From positions 1-64,000 of the forward strand of contig NZ_FNWV01000007.1 of NCBI RefSeq assembly GCF_900108555.1: a stretch of DNA of 64,000 nucleotides, written 5' to 3'. Source of the stretch: Ruminococcus flavefaciens. GTDB lineage: Bacteria > Bacillota > Clostridia > Oscillospirales > Ruminococcaceae. The translations under genes and the position numbers were made by a program. The notes under the pieces are model-generated. The model saw only the letters and a program-made list of their open reading frames with translations. It made no database searches and was not told where the DNA came from. Of the stretch, positions 8,509-16,728 are shown piece by piece; within the stretch, counting starts at the first letter, position 1, and every line of letters begins with the position of its first letter.

Positions 8509-9258
8509 ATGTATTACTGCTGCGGAGTTACAGACAAGGGCATAATGCCCCATAATGAAGATGCTCTGCTCATAAATAAAAGCGTTATTGATTCAGGCTC
8601 TTCCGAACAGAATGTATCGGTCCCGTTTATTGCGGCTGTATCTGACGGGGTATCGGGCGAGCGTTCAGGCGAGCTTGCTTCAAAGATGTGTCTGGAGCTT
8701 GTACGCGATATTGATTACAGCAGAGAGGTAAAGCTTGACGACGAGCTTCTCGGCATACATCAGAAGCTTGCGGATTACAGCAGGTCTGATCCCGAAATGC
8801 ACAATATGCAGGCAACTCTGTGCGGTATAGCAGTAGATGAGACAGGAAATATCCTCACATTCAACGTTGGCGACTCCCGCCTGTATCGTTACCGCAGCGG
8901 ACGTATCAAGCAGATATCCCGAGACCAGTCACTTGTGCAGCTGCTCATTGACGAGGGAGCTATTACCAGTGAGGAACGCAAGAATCATGTCCACCGCAAT
9001 ATTATTTTCCCTGTTTTCGGCAATCAGAAGTCAGCACCGCAGATAGATACTGTAGTGCTTGAGGGTGGGATGGAGTACGGTGACCTGCTGCTGCTGTGTA
9101 CGGACGGACTTTCGGATTATGTCTCGGTGCTCGATATCGAGGAGATAATAGAAATGCCGAAAAGTCTGGATATGCGGCTTCATATGCTGGTGAAAAAGGC
9201 TCTTGATAACGGCAGCAAGGACAATATATCAATTATTGCAGTCGCATATTATGAATAA
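8509..9258 (+). CDS. PP2C-type serine/threonine protein phosphatase
   Basis: Metal-dependent phosphatase of about 249 residues, without a membrane helix, so cytoplasmic. Conserved motifs are MPHNEDALL (metal-binding Asp), AAVSDGVSGERSGELAS, FNVGDSRLYRYR, LLLCTDGLSDYV and GSKDNISIIAV. The ATG at 8509 follows AAAGGAGG; a TTG at 8506 is less likely. Such enzymes usually oppose a PASTA-type kinase, which is not in this window. Confidence 0.93.
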   Translation: MYYCCGVTDKGIMPHNEDALLINKSVIDSGSSEQNVSVPFIAAVSDGVSGERSGELASKMCLELVRDIDYSREVKLDDELLGIHQKLADYSRSDPEMHNMQATLCGIAVDETGNILTFNVGDSRLYRYRSGRIKQISRDQSLVQLLIDEGAITSEERKNHVHRNIIFPVFGNQKSAPQIDTVVLEGGMEYGDLLLLCTDGLSDYVSVLDIEEIIEMPKSLDMRLHMLVKKALDNGSKDNISIIAVAYYE

Positions 9259-9299
9259 ACACAGGGAACGGCTTAAAGTTGATACTGGTATAGAAGTAT

Positions 9300-9337
9300 A
9301 GCCCCAACGCATTTGAACTGCTTTGGGGCTAATTATT
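9300..9337 (+). terminator. intrinsic terminator after the PP2C gene
   Basis: Hairpin AGCCCCAA / TTGGGGCT with a 15-base loop, followed by AATTATTTTA. Confidence 0.75.
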
Positions 9338-9378
9338 TTAATTACGACTTGCCAGATAACTTGCTGAATGTATGAACG

Positions 9379-9628
9379 GGATTCCAAAGGGACTGTGTTC
9401 CTTTGGCAGAGTCCAGAGACAGCGTCGCTGGTCGCTGTTCACAGTTTTCAAAGAACAGCGAAATGATACGAAGGCGCATCGCAAAGGGTGAATTCAAAAA
9501 CAGTCCAGTGGACTGTTTTTGAAGAGGGTGACTCCCTGCTGTGCAGGGAGATGTCTGTAGGACAGAGGGTGCCGGACCCGATTAGGGTCGCCTTGCAAGA
9601 GAAGGCGTTCCCTACCGCATTCTCGTTC
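9379..9628 (+). repeat. compound hairpin-array repeat (non-coding)
   Basis: A run of at least six short palindromes in gene-free DNA: CCAAAGG/CCTTTGG; CAGCG/CGCTG; GCTGTTC/GAACAGC; a perfect 14-bp stem with a 3-base loop at 9493-9523; the module GGTGACTCCCTG..CAGGGAG followed by TGTC/GACA at 9527-9569; and GAGAA/TTCTC. The 9527-9569 module recurs at 56782-56828 with the same layout, which makes this a dispersed repeat rather than a local leader. No open frame here is credible. Confidence 0.7.
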
Positions 9629-9832
9629 AATTGTTTTGCTGTTAACGGGCGGATAATATCCGCTCTTACTTTTTTATTACGTTGCATTTTATACTGAAAA
9701 AAGCTTTGATACTGTGAAAGAATTACGTTAAAATGCGGCACTGTGCGGTCAAGCTCATAATGAGCAGTAAATTTGTCCTACCATTTTTTTTGCGGAATAT
9801 TACCTTTGCAGGAAAAATTTCGATTTTATGTC

Positions 9833-9861
9833 TTGACTTATAAGGTCGAAAAGAGTATAAT
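9833..9861 (+). promoter_or_regulatory. sigma-A promoter of serC
   Basis: TTGACT (9833-9838), 17-base spacer, TATAAT (9856-9861), about 58 bases before the serC ATG. Confidence 0.8.
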
Positions 9862-9919
9862 TTATATTGTATGGCGAATACTGCTTTTTATTTTATATAT
9901 TAACTTGGAGGTATTTACA

Positions 9920-11005
9920 ATGAGCAGAGTTTATAACTTCAGCGCAGGTCCTGCAGTTCTTCCTGAGGAAGTCCTCAAGGAGTGCGCAGAGGAAATGATG
10001 GATTACAAGGGTTGCGGAATGTCCGTAATGGAAATGTCTCACCGTTCAAAGGTATATGATGAGATAATCAAGGAAGCAGAAAAGGATCTTCGTGATCTTA
10101 TGAATATCCCTGACAACTACAAGGTTATCTTTGTACAGGGCGGTGCTTCACTTGTATTTGCAGGCGTACCTATGAACCTTATGAAGAAGGGCAAGGCTGC
10201 TTACATCATCACAGGTCAGTGGGCAAAGAAGGCTGCTCAGGAAGCTGAGAAGTACGGCGACGTAGTAAGAGTTGCTTCATCTGCTGACAAGACATTCTCT
10301 TATATCCCTGACTGCTCTGATCTCGACATCCCTGACGATGTTGACTATGTATATATATGCGAGAATAATACTATCTACGGAACAAAGTTCTGGGAGCTCC
10401 CTAACACAAAGGGTCACGAGCTCGTTGCTGACGTAAGCTCATGCTTCCTCTCAGAGCCTGTTGACGTAACAAAGTACGGCGTTATCTACGGCGGCGTTCA
10501 GAAGAACGTTGGTCCTTCTGGCGTACAGATCATCATCGTTCGTGAGGATCTTATCGCTGACGGCCCTGCACTCAAGTGCACACCTACAATGATGGACTGG
10601 AAGATCCAGGCTGATAACGAGTCACTTTACAATACACCTCCATGCTATGGCATCTATGTATGCGGCAAGGTATTCAAGTGGATCAAGAAGATGGGCGGAC
10701 TCGAGGCTATGAAGAAGCACAACGAAGCTAAGGCTAAGATCCTTTACGATTTCCTCGACAGCAGCAAGATGTTCAAGGGCACAGTTGAGAAGAAGGATCG
10801 TTCACTCATGAACGTACCTTTCATCACAGGCAATGAAGAGCTCGACAAGAAGTTCGTGGCTGAGTCAAAGGCAGCAGGCTTTGAGAACCTCAAGGGCCAC
10901 AGAACTGTTGGCGGTATGAGAGCTTCTATCTACAATGCTATGCCTATCGAGGGCGTTGAGAAGCTCGTTGCTTTCATGAAGAAGTTCGAGGAAGAAAACT
11001 CGTAA
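9920..11005 (+). CDS. serC: phosphoserine aminotransferase
   Basis: PLP enzyme forming 3-phosphoserine from 3-phosphohydroxypyruvate. The 361-residue product begins MSRVYNFSAGPAVLPEEV, the family signature, and contains the PLP-lysine region VIYGGVQKNVGPSG and the substrate segment GHRTVGGMRASIYNAM near the C-terminus. The ATG at 9920 has GGAGG upstream; the frame stays open 49 codons further back but that extension crosses the promoter. serA follows across a palindromic repeat, so serine synthesis is grouped. Confidence 0.97.
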   Translation: MSRVYNFSAGPAVLPEEVLKECAEEMMDYKGCGMSVMEMSHRSKVYDEIIKEAEKDLRDLMNIPDNYKVIFVQGGASLVFAGVPMNLMKKGKAAYIITGQWAKKAAQEAEKYGDVVRVASSADKTFSYIPDCSDLDIPDDVDYVYICENNTIYGTKFWELPNTKGHELVADVSSCFLSEPVDVTKYGVIYGGVQKNVGPSGVQIIIVREDLIADGPALKCTPTMMDWKIQADNESLYNTPPCYGIYVCGKVFKWIKKMGGLEAMKKHNEAKAKILYDFLDSSKMFKGTVEKKDRSLMNVPFITGNEELDKKFVAESKAAGFENLKGHRTVGGMRASIYNAMPIEGVEKLVAFMKKFEEENS

Positions 11006-11006
11006 T

Positions 11007-11115
11007 AATTCATAATGCATAATGCATAATGCATAATTACAGTGATGTGTTATACTTGAGATATCGAGCGTAGCGAGCTCCGCAATTATGAATTATGAAT
11101 TCTTAATTATGCATT
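11007..11115 (+). repeat. AT-rich inverted-repeat element between serC and serA
   Basis: The left arm is built of repeated CATAATG(CAT) words (11007-11039), a central hairpin uses GAGCG..CGAGCTC, and the right arm of AATTATGAATTATGAATT words (11083-11115) pairs with the left. It has MITE-like size (about 109 bases) with no coding capacity. Similar elements are at 12370-12493 and 28621-28720. Confidence 0.65.
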
Positions 11116-11145
11116 TCAAAATCAAACAGAAAGAGGTTTACTGAA

Positions 11146-12306
11146 ATGTACAAGATTCAGACATTAAATAAGATATCAGAAGTCGGAACAGATGTATTTG
11201 ACAAGAGCAAGTATGCAATTTCTGATGATTGCGCTAATCCTGATGCTATAATGGTTCGTTCGGCAAAGATGCACGATATGCAGTTCGGCGATAACCTTCT
11301 TGCTATCGCTCGTGCAGGTGCAGGCGTAAATAATATCCCTGTTGAGCGCTGCGCACAGGAGGGTATCTGTGTATTCAATACTCCCGGTGCTAACTCAAAC
11401 GCTGTTAAGGAGCTTGCTATCTGCGCACTTCTTCTTTCTTCAAGAAAGATCGTTGAGGCAGCTGAGTGGGCAGCTTCACTTAAGGGCACACCTGATGCTC
11501 CTAAGACAGTTGAGAGCGGCAAGTCAAAGTTTGCAGGTCCTGAGATCGCAGGCAAGACTCTCGGTATCATCGGTCTTGGTGCTATCGGCGGTAAGATCGC
11601 AAACGCTGCTGAGGCACTTGGCATGAAGGTCATCGGTTTCGATCCATACCTTTCAGTAGGTGCAGCTCTTCACCTTGAGCCTTCTGTAAAGATCGTTGCA
11701 GATATCAACGATATCTACAAGAACAGTGATTATATCACAATACATATGCCATATACACCACAGACAAAGAACACTATCGACGCTGAGCAGATCGAAATGA
11801 TGAAGGACGGCGTTCGTCTTATCAACCTTGCAAGAGGCGAGCTTATCAACAGCGAGGCTGTAGTTAAGGCACTTGCAGACGGTAAGGTAGCTAAGTATGT
11901 AACAGACTTTGCTGATGATGTAGTTCTTGGCGTTGAGAACGTTATCGTTCTTCCACACCTTGGTGCTTCAACACCTGAGAGTGAGGACAACTGCGCTATC
12001 ATGGCAGCAGAAGAGCTTATCGAGTACATCGAGAACGGTAATATCAAGAACAGCGTAAACCTTCCTAATGCTTCTATGAATGCTGTAGGCACAAAGATCT
12101 GCATCATTCACAAGAACGTACCTACAACTATTGCTTCTATCACATCAGTAGTTGGTAACGAGGGAATAAACATTGAGAACATGGTAAACGCAAGTAAGAA
12201 AGACTTTGCTTACACAATGCTCGATGTAACAAGTGATGTACCTCCAACAGTTGAAGGCAAGATCAACGCAGTTGACGGTGTTATCAAGGTAAGAGTTATC
12301 AAGTAA
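11146..12306 (+). CDS. serA: D-3-phosphoglycerate dehydrogenase
   Basis: First enzyme of serine synthesis, NAD-dependent. 386 residues: substrate domain, NAD domain with GKTLGIIGLGAIGGKIANAA (about 143-162), catalytic Arg/Glu/His in NLARGELINSEAV and LPHLGASTPESE, and a C-terminal ACT domain (about 315-386, KICIIHKNVPTTIASITSVV) that usually senses serine. GAAAGAGG precedes the ATG. It lies 140 bases after serC. Confidence 0.95.
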   Translation: MYKIQTLNKISEVGTDVFDKSKYAISDDCANPDAIMVRSAKMHDMQFGDNLLAIARAGAGVNNIPVERCAQEGICVFNTPGANSNAVKELAICALLLSSRKIVEAAEWAASLKGTPDAPKTVESGKSKFAGPEIAGKTLGIIGLGAIGGKIANAAEALGMKVIGFDPYLSVGAALHLEPSVKIVADINDIYKNSDYITIHMPYTPQTKNTIDAEQIEMMKDGVRLINLARGELINSEAVVKALADGKVAKYVTDFADDVVLGVENVIVLPHLGASTPESEDNCAIMAAEELIEYIENGNIKNSVNLPNASMNAVGTKICIIHKNVPTTIASITSVVGNEGINIENMVNASKKDFAYTMLDVTSDVPPTVEGKINAVDGVIKVRVIK

Positions 12307-12322
12307 GATAATGATAATAATC

Positions 12323-12355
12323 AAGCCCCGAAGCTATAGCTTCGGGGCTTTTTGT
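12323..12355 (+). terminator. intrinsic terminator of serA
   Basis: Stem AGCCCCGAAGCTATAGCTTC with GGGGCT closing the far side, followed by TTTTTG. Confidence 0.92.
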
Positions 12356-12369
12356 TGTTAACGCAAATC

Positions 12370-12493
12370 ATAATTCGTAATGCGTAATCAATTGTGTCGG
12401 CTTACGCCGACGGATTAAAGAATTATTTTGATCCTGTCCGCCATTCGGCTGACACCAATAATTACGAATTACGCATTAAGCATTACGAATTAT
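12370..12493. repeat. MITE-like element with 14-bp terminal inverted repeats
   Basis: The ends are exact inverted copies: ATAATTCGTAATGC (12370-12383) and GCATTACGAATTAT (12480-12493). Inside are further palindromic words, including GTCGGC TTAC GCCGAC. The right end supplies the stop codon of the minus-strand gene that ends at 12490. Confidence 0.7.
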
Positions 12494-13224
12494 AAAGATT
12501 TGCTTGTGATATAGCGTTTTTTCACGTTCAGCAATGTAGCCGAGAAAAGGAGATATCCTTTTAATTCTCTGAAATAGGGGATAAGCTCGTCATCGTCATA
12601 TAATGTCAATTTGATTATGAGCCGCGAGAATACGAAGAAAAACCCCACTACTATCAGCCACCTGCTCTGTGATATGGAGTATCCGTGGAGTATCATTCTT
12701 ATCATAAAGATGAAGAATGCAGTGATAAGCAGAGCTGAGAGGATATCCATACCAATTATACAGTAAAGGTAGGAAAGGTTCTTTTTTACAGCAGCAGCAT
12801 AGTTGTGGAACTGCTGTGCAAGCTGAGCAGCTTCTGCCGCTATACCTGCCACAGGAAATATTATCATCAGGCGATAATGCTTTTTCATATTTACAAGTAT
12901 CGTGAATATCAGAAAAGCAGCAGGAAGTATGCAGTACATTATCACAACTGTGATATAATTCAGCGGCAGTTCATTTCGTGCAAGGTTAATGAAGTCAGTA
13001 GGCGGTTTGTAGTCTGAACCAAGGTCGTTAAGTCTGATAAGCTCTTTTGGGCTGTTATAAATGTAAAAAACAGCGTGAAAAGCGGACATGATGAAAACGA
13101 ATAAATAAATTATAGTACTTGATAAAATGTATTTTTTTCTGTCAGTGTCGCTCATATTTCTGCATATGGGACAGAGAGAGAAATTGTCGTGTATTTTTGC
13201 GCCGCACTTGTCACAGTACCGCAT
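12490..13224 (-). CDS. zinc-ribbon membrane protein, unknown function
   Basis: 244 residues. An N-terminal zinc ribbon MRYCDKCGAKIHDNFSLCPIC (Cys 4, 7, 18 and 21) precedes about five membrane helices (around 30-54, 94-116, 122-140, 153-178 and 188-208). No further family is recognised. Its ATG overlaps the stop of the beta-CASP gene (TAATG), which implies translational coupling and possibly related function. Its stop codon lies inside a repeat element, so the original C-terminus may have been altered. Confidence 0.75.
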   Translation of the reverse strand: MRYCDKCGAKIHDNFSLCPICRNMSDTDRKKYILSSTIIYLFVFIMSAFHAVFYIYNSPKELIRLNDLGSDYKPPTDFINLARNELPLNYITVVIMYCILPAAFLIFTILVNMKKHYRLMIIFPVAGIAAEAAQLAQQFHNYAAAVKKNLSYLYCIIGMDILSALLITAFFIFMIRMILHGYSISQSRWLIVVGFFFVFSRLIIKLTLYDDDELIPYFRELKGYLLFSATLLNVKKRYITSKSL

Positions 13225-14819
13225 TACAGCTTCCAGCTGTCACAGAGCTTATGGATAGCTTCTGTGAGCTGGCGCATATCGGCATTTGTTCTGCCTTCCG
13301 AGTCTTTGATAAGAGCCGAAAGTCTGTCCGAAGCAGCAATGAGGTCGCTGTATGCAATGCTGAAGTTTGCGGTGTTTTTCTTCTTTGGTATCGGTATAGG
13401 CTCAGCGTCAATGGTTATGACATTTTCGGCAATGTCGAATTCAGCACCGCTGTACGGTACATAAACATCTTTGCCCAGCTCATCTCTCAGACGCTGTGCA
13501 AAGCTTTCTGAGGAGCTTGCTTCACCGTGGTTGATGAAGAACCTCTGAACTCCCGAAACGGCTTTAGCCCATTCGAGAAGTCCGTTCACATCAGCGTGAC
13601 CGCTGATACCCGGGAGCTGAGTTATACGTGCAGCGACCTTGACTGTCTCACCGAAGAGCTTGACGCGCTTTGCGCCTTCCACAAGGCTTCTGCCGAGGGT
13701 GTTGCTTGCCTGATAGCCGACAAAGAGGATAGTATTCTGCTTTTTCCAAAGGTTGTGCTTGAGGTGATGCTTGATACGTCCTGCTTCACACATACCGCTG
13801 GCAGAAATGATGACCTTCGGGCGTTCATCGCTGTTTATTGCGATAGAGTCGTTGCTTGTGACTGTGCGGATAAGGTCGGGGAATCCGATAGGATTGATGC
13901 CCTGACGAACGAATGAAAGAGCCTCTTCGTCATAGCAGCTTTCACGGTTGTTTACGAAAATATCTGTAGCTTCGTTTGCGAGAGGGCTGTCCACATAAAC
14001 AGGGAAGCCGTCGTGACCTTTGACAAGTCCCTCGGATTTGATATGTCTTATGAAGTAGAGCATTTCCTGAGTTCTTCCGACAGCAAATGAAGGTATTATA
14101 ACACTTCCTCCGCGGTCAAATGTCTCTTGCAGCACCTTTGCCAGCGATGTTGTGTAGTCTGTAGGGCGGTCGTGGACACGATTGCCGTATGTGGACTCCA
14201 TTACAACATAGTCAGCCTCAGCGAAATGCTGTGGGTCGCGTATGAGAGGCTGGTGGATATTGCCGATATCGCCTGAGAAAGCAATGGTCTTTGAAACGCC
14301 GTCCTCAGTAAGAGTGAGGAGGATACTTGACGAACCGAGGAGATGACCTGCGTCACGGAAAAGCACCTTTATACCCTCGTATATCTCGACTTCCTTTTCG
14401 TACTGATGAGGTATAAATAGCTCGATAGCACCGAGAGCGTCCTCCATAGTGTAGAGCGGCTCATAGTTAGGATCGCCGCGTCTTTCAGCCTTACGGCTGC
14501 GCCATTCTGCTTCAAATTCCTGAATGTGGGCACTGTCGCGGAGCATAACGCTGCAAAGGTTTGAAGTAGCTTCCGTAGCGTGTATCTCTCCCTGAAAACC
14601 GCCCGAGTAGAGCAGAGGCAGCAGACCTGAGTGGTCGATATGAGCGTGAGTGAGGAGAACGAAGTCGATATTTGAAGGTGAAACAGGTATCTGAACGTTC
14701 TCGAATATATCTTCACCCTGCTGCATACCGAAGTCCACAAGGAACTTCTTGCCGCAGGCTTCTATATAAGTGCAGCTTCCCGTAACTTCGTGAGTTGCAC
14801 CGATAAAAGTCATTTTCAT
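13224..14819 (-). CDS. MBL-fold / beta-CASP ribonuclease-like protein
   Basis: 531-residue metallo-beta-lactamase-fold hydrolase of the CPSF/RNase J-like group. Motifs include ATHEVTGSCTYIE at the N-terminus, LLTHAHIDHSGLLPLL (HxHxDH zinc motif, about 55-70), FRDAGHLLGSSS, TIAFSGDIGN, the beta-CASP block FAVGRTQEML (about 245), ISASGMCEAGRIKHHL, and the C-terminal RMMBL-type HADVNGLLEW and FINHGEASS. Members process or degrade RNA. It is followed by the zinc-ribbon membrane gene with a TAATG overlap. Confidence 0.9.
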   Translation of the reverse strand: MKMTFIGATHEVTGSCTYIEACGKKFLVDFGMQQGEDIFENVQIPVSPSNIDFVLLTHAHIDHSGLLPLLYSGGFQGEIHATEATSNLCSVMLRDSAHIQEFEAEWRSRKAERRGDPNYEPLYTMEDALGAIELFIPHQYEKEVEIYEGIKVLFRDAGHLLGSSSILLTLTEDGVSKTIAFSGDIGNIHQPLIRDPQHFAEADYVVMESTYGNRVHDRPTDYTTSLAKVLQETFDRGGSVIIPSFAVGRTQEMLYFIRHIKSEGLVKGHDGFPVYVDSPLANEATDIFVNNRESCYDEEALSFVRQGINPIGFPDLIRTVTSNDSIAINSDERPKVIISASGMCEAGRIKHHLKHNLWKKQNTILFVGYQASNTLGRSLVEGAKRVKLFGETVKVAARITQLPGISGHADVNGLLEWAKAVSGVQRFFINHGEASSSESFAQRLRDELGKDVYVPYSGAEFDIAENVITIDAEPIPIPKKKNTANFSIAYSDLIAASDRLSALIKDSEGRTNADMRQLTEAIHKLCDSWKL

Positions 14820-14990
14820 TGAAAAACCTCCTTTAGTAAATCAAAATTTGCAGCGTGACGCTGAACACTTTCTCCGCGCTTAAATAAATCTGATAAACAA
14901 ATTATAGCCGCGAGAGACAATGAATTAATAGGTAAATATCATCGCGTGATTTGCTAAATTTTGATTTGAGCCGTTAGCCATTAGCCCATT

Positions 14991-15145
<155 letters not shown>

Positions 15146-15251
15146 CAAATGTAAATATAATTTATCTTACTTATATTATACCATATTTTACGGCTTATGT
15201 CTATAATTAAACTGCGAAAAATGACTGAAAACTGAAAAAACTCCCAAGCAG

Positions 15252-15357
15252 TTTAATGATAAACGATAAATAATTATCGTGCGAAATATACAATGAAGTG
15301 CTGAAAACAGCTACCTGTTTATGTTTAATCGTACAATATTTAATGATAAACGATAAA
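15252..15357 (+). promoter_or_regulatory. paired 19-bp direct repeats, candidate operator
   Basis: TTTAATGATAAACGATAAA occurs exactly at 15252-15270 and again at 15339-15357, 87 bases apart. The second copy ends 6 bases before the -35 element of the DUF2975/XRE operon. Position and exact repetition suggest an operator for the XRE protein encoded in that operon; this is inference. Confidence 0.55.
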
Positions 15358-15363
15358 AAACAG

Positions 15364-15392
15364 TTGACAAACATTAACGGCTGTGCTATTAT
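15364..15392 (+). promoter_or_regulatory. sigma-A promoter of the DUF2975-XRE operon
   Basis: TTGACA (15364-15369), 17-base spacer, TATTAT (15387-15392). Confidence 0.8.
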
Positions 15393-15459
15393 TTAGTCAC
15401 AGAAACGGAGTAACTCTATGTTCTGATAATGAACAAATACTTTACAAGGAGCGATCAAT

Positions 15460-15918
15460 ATGAATAAAACGAAAGTAGAAGCCATGATAAAGAGAAGCAG
15501 CTTTATTGTAATGATAATAGCTGCTGTAGAGACAGTTCTTTCGGTGCTGATGGCGGTAATGGAATACAAAAACTGTAAAAAAATGTCTCCTGAAGTCTTT
15601 AAGATGATGCTGCCAAACAGTGTAAATATGCTTTTCAATGCGTCAACATTTATTATTGAGATGGTCGTATTCTACAGGATATTCCGAAGCGGCAGACCGT
15701 TTACAAGCGGCAATATAACAGCGGTCAGAGTTATAGCTGCACTGTCGCTTATCGGCAGTATCGTTATTGCATTGATAAGGCACAGCGCAGGTATGCCAAT
15801 CATATCGGCATTATTCACTTCGATCTTTTCGGTATTCGGAGCTGTAGTTTTTCTGTTCTTTGCCGAGATAATGCGCTACGGAAAGCTTCTCCAGATCGAA
15901 TCTGACGAGACTTTATGA
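15460..15918 (+). CDS. DUF2975-type membrane protein
   Basis: 152 residues with four predicted membrane helices (about 14-32, 52-72, 87-107 and 113-137). The segments GRPFTSGNITAVRVIAALS and FAEIMRYGKLLQIESDETL match the DUF2975 family, commonly encoded with a small YozG-like XRE regulator, as here. AAGGAG precedes the ATG by eight bases. The XRE gene starts 12 bases after the stop. Function of the family is unknown. Confidence 0.8.
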   Translation: MNKTKVEAMIKRSSFIVMIIAAVETVLSVLMAVMEYKNCKKMSPEVFKMMLPNSVNMLFNASTFIIEMVVFYRIFRSGRPFTSGNITAVRVIAALSLIGSIVIALIRHSAGMPIISALFTSIFSVFGAVVFLFFAEIMRYGKLLQIESDETL

Positions 15919-15929
15919 GGTGAGGGCGT

Positions 15930-16142
15930 ATGTCGATAATTTTAAGACTTGACCGCGTAATGGCTGACAGAAAGATAAGCCTTAACGAGCTCAGCGACCG
16001 TGTTGGGGTAAGCAATGTTAATTTGTCAAAGCTGAAAACAGGCAAGGTGAGTGCGATACGTTTCTCCACGCTCAATGCCATATGCAAGGCACTGAAATGC
16101 CAGCCCGGAGATATACTGGAATTCACAGACGACGAAGAATAA
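15930..16142 (+). CDS. XRE-family transcriptional regulator (YozG-like)
   Basis: 70-residue single-domain helix-turn-helix protein: LNELSDRVGVSNVNLSKLKTG forms the HTH (about residues 19-39), with TLNAICKALKCQPGDILEF at the end. Co-transcribed with the DUF2975 gene. The duplicated 19-bp sequence upstream of the operon promoter is a candidate binding site, which would make the operon autoregulated. Confidence 0.88.
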   Translation: MSIILRLDRVMADRKISLNELSDRVGVSNVNLSKLKTGKVSAIRFSTLNAICKALKCQPGDILEFTDDEE

Positions 16143-16212
16143 AAATTTTTTTAAACTCTCTGCACAATTACTCATTCCTCATGTGTGTTATATATGAAAG
16201 GAGGTCACAGCA

Positions 16213-16728
16213 ATGAATAATGACAGTACTGCATTATACGCATTCAGAAAATACGGAAACACAGTTCTGCGCGCAGCCTTTGCGTTTTGCGGCAGCTATG
16301 CCGAGTCAGAGGACATAGTTCAGGACGTTTTCCTTTCATTACACACATCTCCCAAAACCTTTAATGACGACGAACATCTTAAAGCGTGGCTCCTTAGGGT
16401 AACGATAAACAAGTGCAAAAACCTGAAAAGAAGCTTCCGCTTCAGCCGTACCTGTTCTATAGATGAGCTGGAACAGTCCGAGGCTATATATGAGATAAGC
16501 ACCGAAGGGCGCGAACTGCGCCGACAGATATCGGAGCTCCCGCGGAAGTATGCCGAGGTAATATTCCTTCATTATTATGAGGGCTACAGCATAAAAGAAA
16601 TAGCCGGGATACTTGAAAAGAATGAAAATACGGTTGGTTCATTACTGAAAAGGGGACGGGAAAAGTTAAGAGCTGAACTTGAAAAGGAGGATGAGTCATG
16701 CGGAGAGACGATTATAAAGACGCTCTGA
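16213..16728 (+). CDS. ECF-type RNA polymerase sigma factor
   Basis: 171 residues. Region 2 is seen in ESEDIVQDVFLSLHTSP with WLLRVTINKCKNLKRS, and region 4 in LPRKYAEVIFLHYYEGYSIKEIAGIL with ENTVGSLLKRGREKL. Ribosome site AAAGGAGG. The last 31 bases overlap the downstream transmembrane gene, the usual layout of a sigma factor with its anti-sigma factor. Confidence 0.93.
   Translation: MNNDSTALYAFRKYGNTVLRAAFAFCGSYAESEDIVQDVFLSLHTSPKTFNDDEHLKAWLLRVTINKCKNLKRSFRFSRTCSIDELEQSEAIYEISTEGRELRRQISELPRKYAEVIFLHYYEGYSIKEIAGILEKNENTVGSLLKRGREKLRAELEKEDESCGETIIKTL

Noticed and set aside
9448..9741. Reading frames in the gap between the PP2C gene and serC
   Set aside because: Both strands are open only because of palindromic repeat sequence; no ribosome sites.
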